A stretch of DNA of 64,000 nucleotides, from assembly GCF_021018895.1 (NCBI RefSeq), contig NC_079374.1, positions 9,277,712 to 9,341,711 on the forward strand, in the 5' to 3' direction. A program made the position numbers and the translations under genes. This document shows positions 50,501 to 63,184 of this stretch, one piece after another; the stretch's first letter is position 1; each line of letters opens with the position of its first letter. The notes beneath the pieces are model-generated. The model did not search any database. It was not told the origin of the DNA and worked only from the letters and a program-made list of their open reading frames with translations. Source of the DNA: Seriola aureovittata. Its lineage: Eukaryota; Chordata; Actinopteri; Carangiformes; Carangidae.

Positions 50501-53284
50501 TGTTTTCAACATCTTGTTGAATCCACGCCTCAAAGACTTGAGGCTGTTTTGAGAGCAAAGTGAGGCCCTACTCAGTATTAGTATGATGTTCCTAATAAAG
50601 TGCTTGAGTGTAAATACAGTGAAGAAAATGGAACAATTAATATTTGCCTCTGAAATGTTGTGGAATAAAACTATAAAACAGCAGAAAATGGAAATAGTCA
50701 AGTCCAGTCAACTTAATACAGAGACTCTGTTGCAGTCCACCGCTGTGCACAAGTGAAGTTCGATGAAATTTAAACACGCACACAAGTCCTGCTCTTTAAT
50801 TTTGTTGTGACACATACTTTGTACAGTATATAGCCATAACTGTGCAAGAATATGTACACTGAGAAATATAATTACCCACAGTGATGCTGTGATGGATGCT
50901 GCATGCTGCTGCCGATCACAGGGCACAGCAGGAGGAGAGTTTTGTCTGCCTCTGTGTATGTGTGAAACCAAAGGGGGGAAAAATTGGATCTCCTTCTAAA
51001 TGGGGCTGACAGTGGGCCGGCACGTGCTCAGCCGTCTGCCAGAAACCCCACAAACTAGGTCAGAGTGGAGGGCTCCCAGAAGTCAAATAAAGCCTGATAG
51101 ATGTTTTTTTTCCACAGCCTGGAATCTCTTGTGAGATTTCCATGTTTATTATGATGATATTGATCATTCTGCTGACTCTGCAGTTTTTGACCTACATAGT
51201 CGAACTCCTGCTCTCCAAGCAGGAGTAAATCACTCGAGTCATCAGTCATCTGTGAGCGCTCTACAGCTCTTTTTAACAAGTTTGACGTTAAATCACGCTA
51301 ATACCTAAGTGATTTTCATCCTCTTAGAGAAGTGCTCTCTCATCCAGGAGATTTGTTTTCCACCTTCTTATTGTAAAAATACGCATAAACTGACGATAAA
51401 ATAGTGCTCAGGTATAAACTGTGTACTAGTATATGGACTGGAAAATTCCCTCACTGATTTTGGATTATAAAAATGAATAGGAAACCCCCTTCTGTCACTC
51501 AACAATTGCTATGAAGGTGTCCTTCAACAAATCACTCAACTCCTTTAGTGCTCTAGACTAAAAGAGTAATCAATGTGGATAAGGCCTTTTGAATAGAAAG
51601 ATTAGGGCTGGGGGATATGGCTGAAATAACAAAAAAAACAAACACTATTATTAATAAGAATTGAGAATGAAAATTCATTTTTGACCCTGGAAAACATTTC
51701 AGTCGACAACATCTCACTGCAAAGTCCATTTAGAAGCTCGTGGAAAGATGTAAGAAGATATACATGTATTCAGCAGTCTAATTAATGTGTATGTGTTTGC
51801 ACATTCATGACACTACAGTGAACAAGAGTTTTTTCTGATATTGATCTAAAACTCAATCTGGCAAATGTATGTAAAATTACATAGTAAATTTGATGTTACA
51901 GTTACACAGAGGGAATACAGTTATCAATAAAATGTTTAAGTCATTCCTTGGACTTAAACATATGAAACAACATCAGAATTAATGAACCATCATACCGACA
52001 ATAATAATGATGATAAAAGAACAAGAAAAGTTTGTCCAATTCAATGAGTGATCAAATTCCTTCTACGGTCTCAACTCCCACCCACAATTACAGTTTTGCT
52101 TGAATTAGACAACAGAATTTTATAAAATTACTCTTATTTATTTTTATTATCACTACAATTCCAACAACAACCAACATATGATAATAGTGAATTATTGCCT
52201 TGAGATTGCCTTGCCTTGTTCAGCGTGTGGATTTGATGTAACAACTACATATTTGTGTTTTCAGGCTGGATGGCGTGGTAGTGGACTATGCTGTCACAGT
52301 GTGGGTGGATGGAGCAGGGGTGAGCAATGAACAACTGGACTACCTGACCTTGCAGTCGAACCGGGTGGAGAACTCGTACAGTGAGTTCAAGGAGCGCCCG
52401 ACAGTGGTGTACACCATCAGCGAGATCAAAAACTATGTCACTGAAGCCCTGCATCGCAACGAGCCAGAGAGTGGTAAGACGATGGCCAGTGCACGACTGC
52501 TGAGCTCCCCCTGCACTGTAACACAACACACGCGTGCCTCTTTTATATGATTTATAGCTATTTATTTAATTGGCATGGCAGCAAAGTCACCGGGAATGCA
52601 CTGGCAGAGTTAGTGCACGCATTGCAGGGCAAACTTCCACATGTCATATCAAATGGAGACACAGTGGACCCAGCATTGATATTACACTGTATGCTACAGC
52701 AGTTGAGAAAACATTCCAGGGTTTTAATAGTCTCATCTGTTTCTTATTTGTCTGCTTTTTCTGTCAAAGAGGACAGACACATATTTATAACAATTTTTAG
52801 CCCAAAAGTGGGCCATTTTTAATGAACAAATCACAGAGTCATCAGTTATAGGAATCTGTGTATTTATTCTGTGCTACAGTTAAATCCTTGTCATTAAATG
52901 GTCTGCAAAGTACAACTCAGCAAAAATTACGTTTGAAATGTGAGCCCTCAGGTTTTGGGGCTTTTCTTTAATCCTTTATTTTGGCTTACACCCAGTGGAT
53001 CTTACAGTCGGCTCTTAAAAGAGGACTCCACCAATTTAACATTATCGGGCTCGCGGCAGTTTTAAAGGATCAAAATCGATGCGGCGAAAAACTGGCACCT
53101 GCATTACCCACAATGCAACTTGGCATTCTGTCAGAGATTTGGGGGTGTTATGCTAGGCAAGCTACAAGTACCGTGAGCATTGCTGTTCTTTTGACATGTC
53201 GCTAATAGTGGGACATAAGACAATCCGAATACACATATGCAGTAGTGCTCCCTAATACCTGTAAACAGACTTTGATATCAAAAG

Positions 53285-53332
<48 letters not shown>

Positions 53333-56300
53333 ACACACACACACACGCGCGCGCTGTAGGGAGATCCAAACTACTGCGTCTGTGAGATTTTGACAGTCAG
53401 AAGTAGGTTAGCTACCTCCTACTCCTGGTTAGGGCTGTTGTCCAGAAATATGAAGAAAGTGAAGGATGTGATAATGACTGTACCATCTTCTCCTCCTGTG
53501 AGATCTCTCCCTGCTCATGTTTTTGAGATAATGTGTGTTATTAGTTTACTGTGTTAGCGAGCTCCCATTGAGATGGATACCATCTAATGCTGACATTAGT
53601 TATAGGCTGCGACAAGTGAAATGAAGGCTAAACGCTCTCATATGGCTGACGTGTGGCCGAAGGGAACTTAAAGGCATTGGCTTTGTTTTTGCTTGCCTGC
53701 AGTAATAGCTGTGGCTCACAGTGGATGATATCCAGCACTGATTTGTAGATGTTTACCCCTGAAGGTAACACTGTCAGAATGAAGGCTGTCACTGCTCAAA
53801 CAGTTACACTTAAAAGGATTTTCTAGACTCTTGCAGGCAGGATCATTTAGGCTATTTGGCGCATTTACCTTTTTCTGTGTCAGTTTGCATTAATATTTGT
53901 TCCTCCTCTGGTTTCACAGTGTCCGAGATACCCGAGTCTATCAACGCTGCAGACGGAGCCACGGTGAGTAACAGGTTACCTCCACAACTATCACAACAAC
54001 AATCTCTCTCTTCGGGCTATCCGTCGGCTTCGAGCTACACATAGTTGACAAATCACTTTTGTTTAAGGAAGCTGACAGTCGTGGTACGACTGATGTTGCG
54101 ATAACCTGTAACTGGCTTGTGATGTTGTCCAGACCACACCAGTGCAGGTAGGGGATGAGCTCACCAGCTAAGATGAAGTGAAGCTTTCGGGATTAGTTTG
54201 GCTCTTGCTTTAATAATCCACTGCTATTCTGGGGCAAAGGCTACAGCGCACCACACCAAAGCACAGCCAAGAAGAGAGTGCACATATGAGTTCATTCAGA
54301 CGAGTAATACTATCTAAAGTCTGTCTTTATTTGCGCTGTCTTGTGGTTGAGCATGGTCTTTGATGATAATCAGAGTTTGTGTTGCACTATATGTGTCTGC
54401 TGGTTCGCTTTATAGCTGAGTGATTAATTTGACTCATTATATGAACTGGAAGAGTTTGGCAAACTTTTCATCAGTAATTGATTCACGGGCCAGAGCAGAA
54501 AGCTACTGTGCCACCGAAGAACTTTGCTGCCCTGGTTTTTCTCTTTCAAGTTTTCATTGACTTATAAAAGAAGTATGGAGCCTGCAGTATGCCACCAAAA
54601 TGAAACCTTCATTAATAAACTCAAAGGAAATCCTCCACTACTTCTGCCTTTAAAGTTTTCAGGAAACGATTCTGAAACTGGAAAAACAGCATTAAACAAC
54701 AAATTCAATGGCAAATTACAAAATTAATCCATAAACAAAAGTTAAATTGTAAAAATGAACTAGCACAGCAACAAGTTAACTGGACACAAAAAAGTCTGTA
54801 GTCTAACTAGTTGTAAAAACAGTTACTTTGTGCCTGTGGTTTTTCCTTGAACCAGGCAGACAGTGTAAGGATTTGGTCCGATTTTAGCCCCAAATTGGTC
54901 GGCCCCAACTACTTTAAGAATCAGGAATTTTCTGCCAGATTAGATGTTATTTGACGTGCACTTTGAGGAGGTCACGATGCCTGATTAATAGCCTGAACGA
55001 TCGATGATCTGATAGATTTCTGGCTTTTCAGAAATTTAACTTGGCTGTTTTGCAGTTTGAGCAGTTCCACCGTCTGATTTTCCACATGACTGTTGTCAAA
55101 AGATCCGTGATAAACTGTAGTGATCTTGTTTTAATATTACTGGAGTAGTTTACATGTTGTAAATAAAACTTTAGTCTTCAGATATAAAAGTGAGGAAAAG
55201 CTGAGGAACAGACAGATCATCTTCCAGACATCTAAGGCTCCATATTTTTCTTACTTTCCTTTTTTACTCTGTTTGTTTGTAATTACCAAAATAATGCTTC
55301 TTGTCACATGTTTCTATCCAAATGATTGCACAAATTTTTACCAAATTACCATTGGTTCGTCAAGCGGGAGGTGTTAATTCTCCTTTCTTGTGCTGTCAAA
55401 CTGGTTGTGTCTTCTTCTCTGCAAACATATGACGCAATCAAGAAAAAGCCAGTCAAGCCTGAAACAGTGAAAAACAGTCTAGAAAACGTGATGGTTTCAT
55501 GTATTAATTTGAGAAATGTGACAGTTCTGTTTGTGCAAAAGGGCAGAATAAGATACGTAGTGTTGTGCACAATGTGCATGACTGTCTTAAAAATTAACTT
55601 TGATTCACTGAGCAGCTGCAGAAGCTCTGATTGGCCTGACCCATGAATATAAAACAGCAGGCCAATCGTAGATCCTGACTGCATAGCACACTCCAGTGAA
55701 ATAGCATTAACAGTTCACATAATAAAGCCAGTTTGTGATGCAGGTCATTATTGTCGATGAGCCACCAGAGGTCATGATCCTGGAAGAGGACACTGAAGAT
55801 GACGTCCTGCCTGAGCCCTTTGAAACCAACACAGCAACGGCAGCAGAAAATGACATCATTGTCCTGGAGGAGAGTACTGTTATATCTCCTGCTCCTGTCC
55901 TGACCACCAGTGCACCTGAAGCTGACAGTGAGTGTTAATCCTGAACACAAGCATACACTTACCGATGCAGTTTATCCCCCTCTGCTGCTTTTTCTTTTTC
56001 ATATCTGACTTTTTCTATCCAGCTTTTCCTTTCCTACCGCTCTAACACCTTCCAACTATTTGTTAGGAAGAATATGGGCAATTTTTTGGGGGTCTTTCAG
56101 TGCTCATTTAGTTGATTTTGAATAAAATGGGCACTGGAAAAATGGTAGCCACTTTCTAAAAAGGGAGATCAGCAGGCGCACTGAGTTCTCAACTTTGTTT
56201 TTCCAGGCATTGAGGAGGAGGGTCTGCTGCTGGAGGACACTGTGCAGACTCCTGTTGTAGAGAACCCCCCACCAGAGGAGCTCCCAGCTGAACTCCCCTC

Positions 56301-56685
56301 CCCTGAGCTGCCAGAGGATATCACACTGCCCGAACCACCAGTGGAGATCGAGGCCTCCGGCTCAGGCACGGGTGACCTGGAGGGCCTGCTACAGCCAACG
56401 TCAGCCACAGAAGAAGAAGAGGACGTGTCTCTTGAGGAGACTTCTTTGGAAGATGGACTGATAACAGAAGATGTTGTTGTAGATGCAGATGCTACATCTG
56501 AAGCTGACACAAAGGAAGCGGGAGAGGAGGTTACTCCGGAAGAAGACCATCCTGCTGAGATTGATGTGAATGAGGCAGAGATTCCAGAGGAGCTGGAGAT
56601 CTCCACAATTGCAACCGAGACCACAGAGGAAGAAGGCCTGCCTGGCCTAGACCCACCTCCTGAGGCTGTAGATGTAGATGTAGAG

Positions 56686-56722
<37 letters not shown>

Positions 56723-59700
56723 CCGGTCTGCTTCCTGTTAGTGAAGACTCAGTGGAGGGGACAGCTGAAGATTCAAACCTCACAGATGTTCCACCTGCAG
56801 ATGAGGAGGTAAACCCAGAAGATGCAGCCAGAAATGTGGTATCTGAAAATGCTGAGGAATCTGTATTTGAAGATGGCGGCGTGGAGGAAGCAACAGATGG
56901 CGAGGGACAAGATGTGAAGGAAGATCCAAAAACGCCTGGAGCTCCAGTTGTAGATAAAGAGGAAACGGAGGCTCCTTACATCTCCTCAGAAGATCTCACA
57001 GATGATGAGATCTTACTGGTGAACAAGGATGAACTAGTACCACCAGTGACAGATTCTTTGAGCCCTGCCCAACCAACTACCCTGTCTCCAGAGAGGGAGT
57101 CGCCTTTCACTCGTATCTCTGATGTTGACCCTGCCTCTGATGTGCAACCTGACATTATCATCCCTGCACTGGTGGAGGTAAAGCAAAAGAATGACACAGG
57201 ATTTGGTTTGAATACTACAAATTTCTCCGGATACACAATTCTAGCTTTTAAAATGGAGGAATCACAACCACATGTACACACAACCAAGATACACAACAAG
57301 TATAAGACTTAAAGAGTAAACATAAGGACACAATGAGCATATACTTTCACTTTATAGGTTGAGTTTAGGGTAACCAGTTCTCCTCACTTTTTGTGTAAGG
57401 ATAGAAACTATAGTGACACTGCAGCTGTTGTTTTCCACTTTCCGAACATGGATAAAAACCCTTTTTGGACAAATCCTTGAGAACAAAATCCAAGCTTCAG
57501 CTTGAACCGTTGCCAAGGCCTTTTGGCTTCAGGCCTTTGCAATGGCTGACTGACTTTTGAGAGCCACTGTTGCTAGGTGACACACTGTCAACTTCCGTGG
57601 TGCACAACTGACTGTAGCACGTCATATGAAACCTCAACACAAGATGTTTTTCCACCTTTTTCAACAAGTCAAGGTTTCAGTAGTGACTGTGATTTAAGCT
57701 GTTTGTCACTTTACAACATTTGGGGCGCCCCAAGTTTGTTTTTCACTTATAAATTGAAAGCTCATTAGCCTAGCTTGGTAATGATAGCACTAATGACTGC
57801 TCAGTGATTGGCACCTCCCGGTCACTCAGTGTGTTTTTCCTGCATTTTACACAGGAAGGAGGGTTATCTGTCTTTCACTGGTCTTGATGTGGTGATAGCA
57901 AAGGACCAGACTGTCCAAACTCACAGCAGCGAGTAGTCCTGTAACTTCAGACCTCTGCATGTTACCCCATAATTCGAATCATGGTCACAGACTAATGTAC
58001 GAAGTGCTCAAATCACAGATGAAGCTAAATGATGGCTGACAACATCATCCCCCTGCTGGTGAAATAACTACCTGTTGGGCGATTAAGTGGCTGCCAGGTA
58101 TTGCAGATATTGCACCAAACAAATTACTAGTACCAATGGTGATATCAAAAATGTATGCAACGCAGAGAACACTAACGAAGAGAAACTATTTCTGCAGAAA
58201 AAGAAACAACTCTTACACTTCTTCTTTTTGGTCATTAATCAATGCCTGATGGTAGATTATCCCCATCCCAACATGTTTTCCAGTGTGTCGGCCAAAGACT
58301 AAGAATGCCCGCACACTGAATAAATGATCCCATTGAGGACAATTTATTGAATTGATTAATTGAATTTTATTGATTTTTTTTTATTGAATTTTGTATTGAA
58401 CTTTATGACCTGATGAAAACATGATGTGGAAATGTGGTACTTGTATTCGATAAATTGCCTTATTCAGTTGCTTTTGAGATCCTTTTTTGGCAATCACAAT
58501 TGTAAACAAAAAAGTACACAAGTCAAACCAAACACCGAGGGCATAGATGCTGAGTTCTTAGCAAAAATTTGTTTTGATTTCATTTTGAATGTTGAGTCAT
58601 TAAAGCAGCTCTATAACACTTAGTAAGAATTGTTGTGCCCCAGTTACAGGTATCATTACAAAATGGGTTTACTTCTTTTTCCCCCAGATACAGACCTCTA
58701 ATGAAGGCTTGGATGATGCCACCATTGGAGACCAGGACTATGACGTGGTTCACTATGGTTATGGTTTGATTAACCACACAGAGGAGGGCAGCACTGGATT
58801 CCCATTTGGTGTGGCACACGGCACAGACCAGGCCAGTATCGCCATGCCTGTGAACCCTGGGCGAGCACTGATGGTGTTCTTCAGCCTGAGGGTGACCAAC
58901 ATGATCTTCTCAGACGATCTCTTTAACAAGAGCTCTCCAGAGTACAAAGCTTTGGAGCAACGCTTTCTAGAGCTGGTAAACATTACATCATATTAACTCA
59001 TGGCTATCATTATTCTTACTGTTGTATCATTGCTTTGCACAATCAAAATCATACTTTTTAAAAAATTGTTTCCCAGCTTGTACCCTACCTGCAGTCCAAC
59101 CTGACTCACTTTGAGAACCTGGAGATCCTGAACTTCAGGAACGGGAGCATTGTGGTCAACAGCCGGATGAAATTTGGTAGACCTGTGGCTCGTGGCGTCA
59201 CCACCACCGTCTATCTGATCCTGGAAGATTTCTGTAACACAGCCTACCAGACAATGAACCTGGCCATTGATAAGTACTCACTGGATGTCGAGTCGGGTAG
59301 GTGCTCACTGATCTATGCTGGGGCGAAGACAGATGTGAAAGCATCATCTGGTTGAGGCTTATGTCTTTCTCAAATGAATAGTCTTAGAAAAGACTATTAT
59401 TCACTTTTTCCCCAAGATATAGATCAGATTGATACCATTCACATGTCTGCATGTTCAGTGTAATGCTGCAGCCAGAAGCTTCACTCACAGTGATTGCACA
59501 ACTCCAGGAAGTCACTGCCTAGCCAAGCAGTAGTCCTGCACATTACCCCATTATAAAACAAGAAATGGTGCCTGCCGCTGCCTGTAGCTTCATATTTAGC
59601 ACGGCAGAGGTATCGATCTTCTCATTTAACTGTCTGCAACAAAGTAAAGAGAGCATTTCACATAATGTCAAACTATTGGGTGTAATTTCAGAACATTGCT

Positions 59701-62638
59701 TGGTGAAATAACAACATTAATTCACTCTGGAAAACGGGTTTGAATGTGAAAGTTTCTCGGCAGTGAATCCCTGTTGTGACACTTGAAAGTCACTGTCACA
59801 TCAGCTTGGGTGAGATAATCAGTGCTTCCCTGGACCACAGCCAAGTTGGCACATGTCATTAACTTCACTTTGAATGACTGATTACTGTGCGCAGCCCTTT
59901 TTTTTTTTAAATTATTCTTTAATTTTTATTTTTTACAGTGTGAATTATACTCCTTTCATTTTTATAACACAGCTCAATTATTAGCCTAGCATGACACTTT
60001 CTATGCACTTACTTTTCCTCACTTCCTCATGTGGTATCTAATTCCAGGCTTCTTTGTTTGAGAGCATCAGTCAGCTTGTAATCGGCCATTCATGATACCA
60101 GTGAATCATGCTTGTGTTTACAATCATGGCTGAGCTGTCATAATCTGTCTGAGTCACAGCCAATACACAATGCTGGATCTCTTTGCACTAAGCTGAACCC
60201 GGCTCTGTAGTTACCGCACAGACACGAGAGTGTAGATCTCTTCATCTAACTCTTGGTGAGAAAGTAAATAAGTGTGTTTCACAAAATGTTCAACTATTTC
60301 TTAAAGTCTGTGTTACCTTTCTTTTGAAATTTTGAGCATATTCTAAATCTTTTGAGATAACAGATAGTAGATATGCTGATCACCATGAGCATATAGCAAA
60401 CCTGTAATCTTCAGTTTTAATGTAAATGCTCTCCTATTTTTTTAACATCCAGGTGACCAGGCTGACCCCTGTAAGTTCCAGGCGTGCAACGAGTATGCGG
60501 AGTGCAAGGTGAACAAGTGGTCGGGGGAGGCAGAGTGTGTCTGTAACGCTGGCTACTTCAGCGTGGACGGCCTTCCCTGTCAGAGCATCTGTGAGCTGCA
60601 GACCGACTTCTGCCTCAATGACGGCAAGTGTGACATCATCCCGGGCCAGGGAGCCATCTGCAGGTGGGTGGGGATTATGGGAAGTGATCTGCCTGTCTGC
60701 AGGAAAGAGTGTCTGTGTTGCAGGTTTGCGAGGCCGAGCGACCCCATCGCATAACACTAAACAGATTTTCATGTTACTGTAGTGCACATAGGAAGCCAGA
60801 GTCTTAGCTTCTAGTTTTGAAGGTACTTTGCTTACCCAAGATCATGTGGAGATGAGAGATGTCACGTACACTGCAAGCCTTTGCTCAGAACGCCTGTTTT
60901 AAATTTGCCTCCACATACTGTATGTGTGAGGTAAATATGTGTTCTAGCCTAAGGAATCATAATTATAAACAACTAAATGGAATAAAGATTTAGTTTTACA
61001 CCTTAGTTGGCTACAAAAAACTATTAACCATCCTCAGAGATTTATATTTTTGGCCTAGATCAAGATATAAATTAAATTAACATTTTGACTCAAACCTTTG
61101 GCAGCTCACTATGTTAATTTATTTACACTCCAAGGCATTAAGTTACTGTGCAGTGCATAAATGAAATGAATACCATGAATGAATACCACTTGTGAAGGGG
61201 TAATTGCTAATATCTGATTATATTGTTCCATTTTTCAGCTGCAGCACAAACATCATTACAGTTTTTTGTAATGAAACATTGTGCATGATATAATGTTACA
61301 GCCCTAATCTTTTACCACGCTTTCCTGTAATTATCAAAAAAAAAACAAAAAACAAAACATAAGAATTACTCACAAAGAGATTTTGTTGTGTGGATTTTAG
61401 TGTCTGTGCATGTATTTCTGTGTCCAAACAGACATTTGCATGTGTTTACGTGTGTAGGATCATATGCCAATAATTTAATCAGTGAAAGAAGCATGTCCTC
61501 TGGCTTAACTGAGGCTGTTGTATATTGTAGGTTGAGTGATTATGAACAGACACATAAGATACTGTGTGCCAAGATGAGTGGTAACCTTTGTTTCACACCC
61601 ACTACCACATCATAAAACATGCAGGCAGCTCCGCATGTTCTTGGATTGTTGTTTACGTCTCGCTGTGCGGCTGCATTGTTCCATGAAGACAGGAAACAAA
61701 CATTTTTATTCTAATATTAAACATGGCATGAATGATTTAATGACGCATACAGAATGTTATAATTGTAGACATGTTATTAATTATGCAAAGACAAAATACA
61801 AAACTGTTTTTACATTCTTTAATCATTCAACAGAGAATAAAAGATAGAAGAGCAGTGATGAGTTTGTAACATTTTGTTCTTCTGCTGTTCCCTGAATGTT
61901 TAAAAAGTTTTTCAAATGAACCTGCATCTGTTCGTGTTGTGCAATCTTCTGTTCTTGATTGTTACGCTGTAAGTTCTAGGCCAAAATTATTTTTTGAAAT
62001 TTTGACAAATTTCCCAGGTGTCGTGTCGGGGAGAACTGGTGGTACAGAGGAGAACACTGTGAGGAGTATGTGTCCGAACCACTGGTGGTCGGCATAGCGA
62101 TCGCCTCAGTTGCCGGCTTCCTATTGGTGGCTTCCGGAGTGATCTTTTTCCTGGCCAGGACGTTACGGGATCAGTATGACAAGGATGAGTCGGAGGATCC
62201 CATAAGGTGAGGAATACCACTCAACTATGGGGTTGTTGTAATCCATATACATATAACCTTCACCACTCAGCTTAATAAAATGAACAGTATATGATTGATT
62301 AACCAGTGAGATTTTTTTCAGCCTGCAAAAGCTGTTAAATCTGTTCGTCTGTAGAAACAAAGCTTTGTTTCTGTTTGATAGTGAACAGAAATGCTTAACT
62401 CTAGAGTGTGTCTGTCCTTAAAGGAGTCTTGTTATTTTCTTGAGTGGACAGGATAACTTGAGACATCCCAGGACTGTATCCTCAGTTAAACAGCCAATAT
62501 TATCCACTGCACCATCTCTTCACCATCAGCAGTGTGACCACCCCTCCGACTAGCTGTTTCTTTTCCCTCTGTCATTTTTTGCTCCCTCCTTCACTTTTTC
62601 GCTCCCAAGAAGTACAGAAGTGTCTAATAGCCATGCGC

Positions 62639-62671
<33 letters not shown>

Positions 62672-63149
62672 TGGCCTGTTTACCACGGTAGCTTGCAGAG
62701 AAACATTGTGTTAACCTCAGCCAATTAACTGATCAGATATGGCGCTGATCTATTTCCAAAAAGCCTTAAACACCTAACACAAGAGGCTTTGTGACAGTCA
62801 GACATAAACATCTGAGGATAAGAAAGATTAATCAATGCTAAAGTCTTATTCGCTGCCGCCCAGTTTTCTTCTCTGGCTCCCTAAACAGTGTGTTGCTTCA
62901 TCATCCCGCTTCTTCGCTGGGACCAATTTCTCTGTGTGTTGTTTTGCAGACGAGCAGAGAGTCTCCCATCTCTGGAGAGGGCGACCAAGTACAATCCCAT
63001 GTATGAGAGCGAGGCCACCACAGGCTATAGCCACTACTACCGCCGCTACCCTGAGGCTCCAGTCTACAGCAGTGCCAGCGCAGAGGCCTCAACCGACTTC
63101 AGCAGCGAGGAGATACGGCACATCTATGAGAACAGTGAACTGACCAAGG

Positions 63150-63184
<35 letters not shown>

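Larger units (their letters stand above)
47847..52473 (+). other. impg2: IMPG2 first SEA domain exons
   Basis: Four exons (47847-48002, 48997-49055, 49208-49228, 52265-52473) encode [20 protein letters not shown], then [19 protein letters not shown], a short linker, and [16 protein letters not shown] to [19 protein letters not shown]. This follows the order of SEA1 in human IMPG2. The typical self-cleavage G-S-V-V-V sequence is not seen in this copy. Confidence 0.85.

Noticed and set aside
56169..56783. 204-codon minus-strand frame rich in Ser/Gly
   Set aside because: Antisense shadow of the acidic impg2 exon; Glu/Pro codons read backwards give Ser/Gly.
57178..57312. Extension of the 356-codon impg2 frame past 57177
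   Set aside because: A good GTAAAG donor at 57178 and an in-phase next exon show it is intron read-through.
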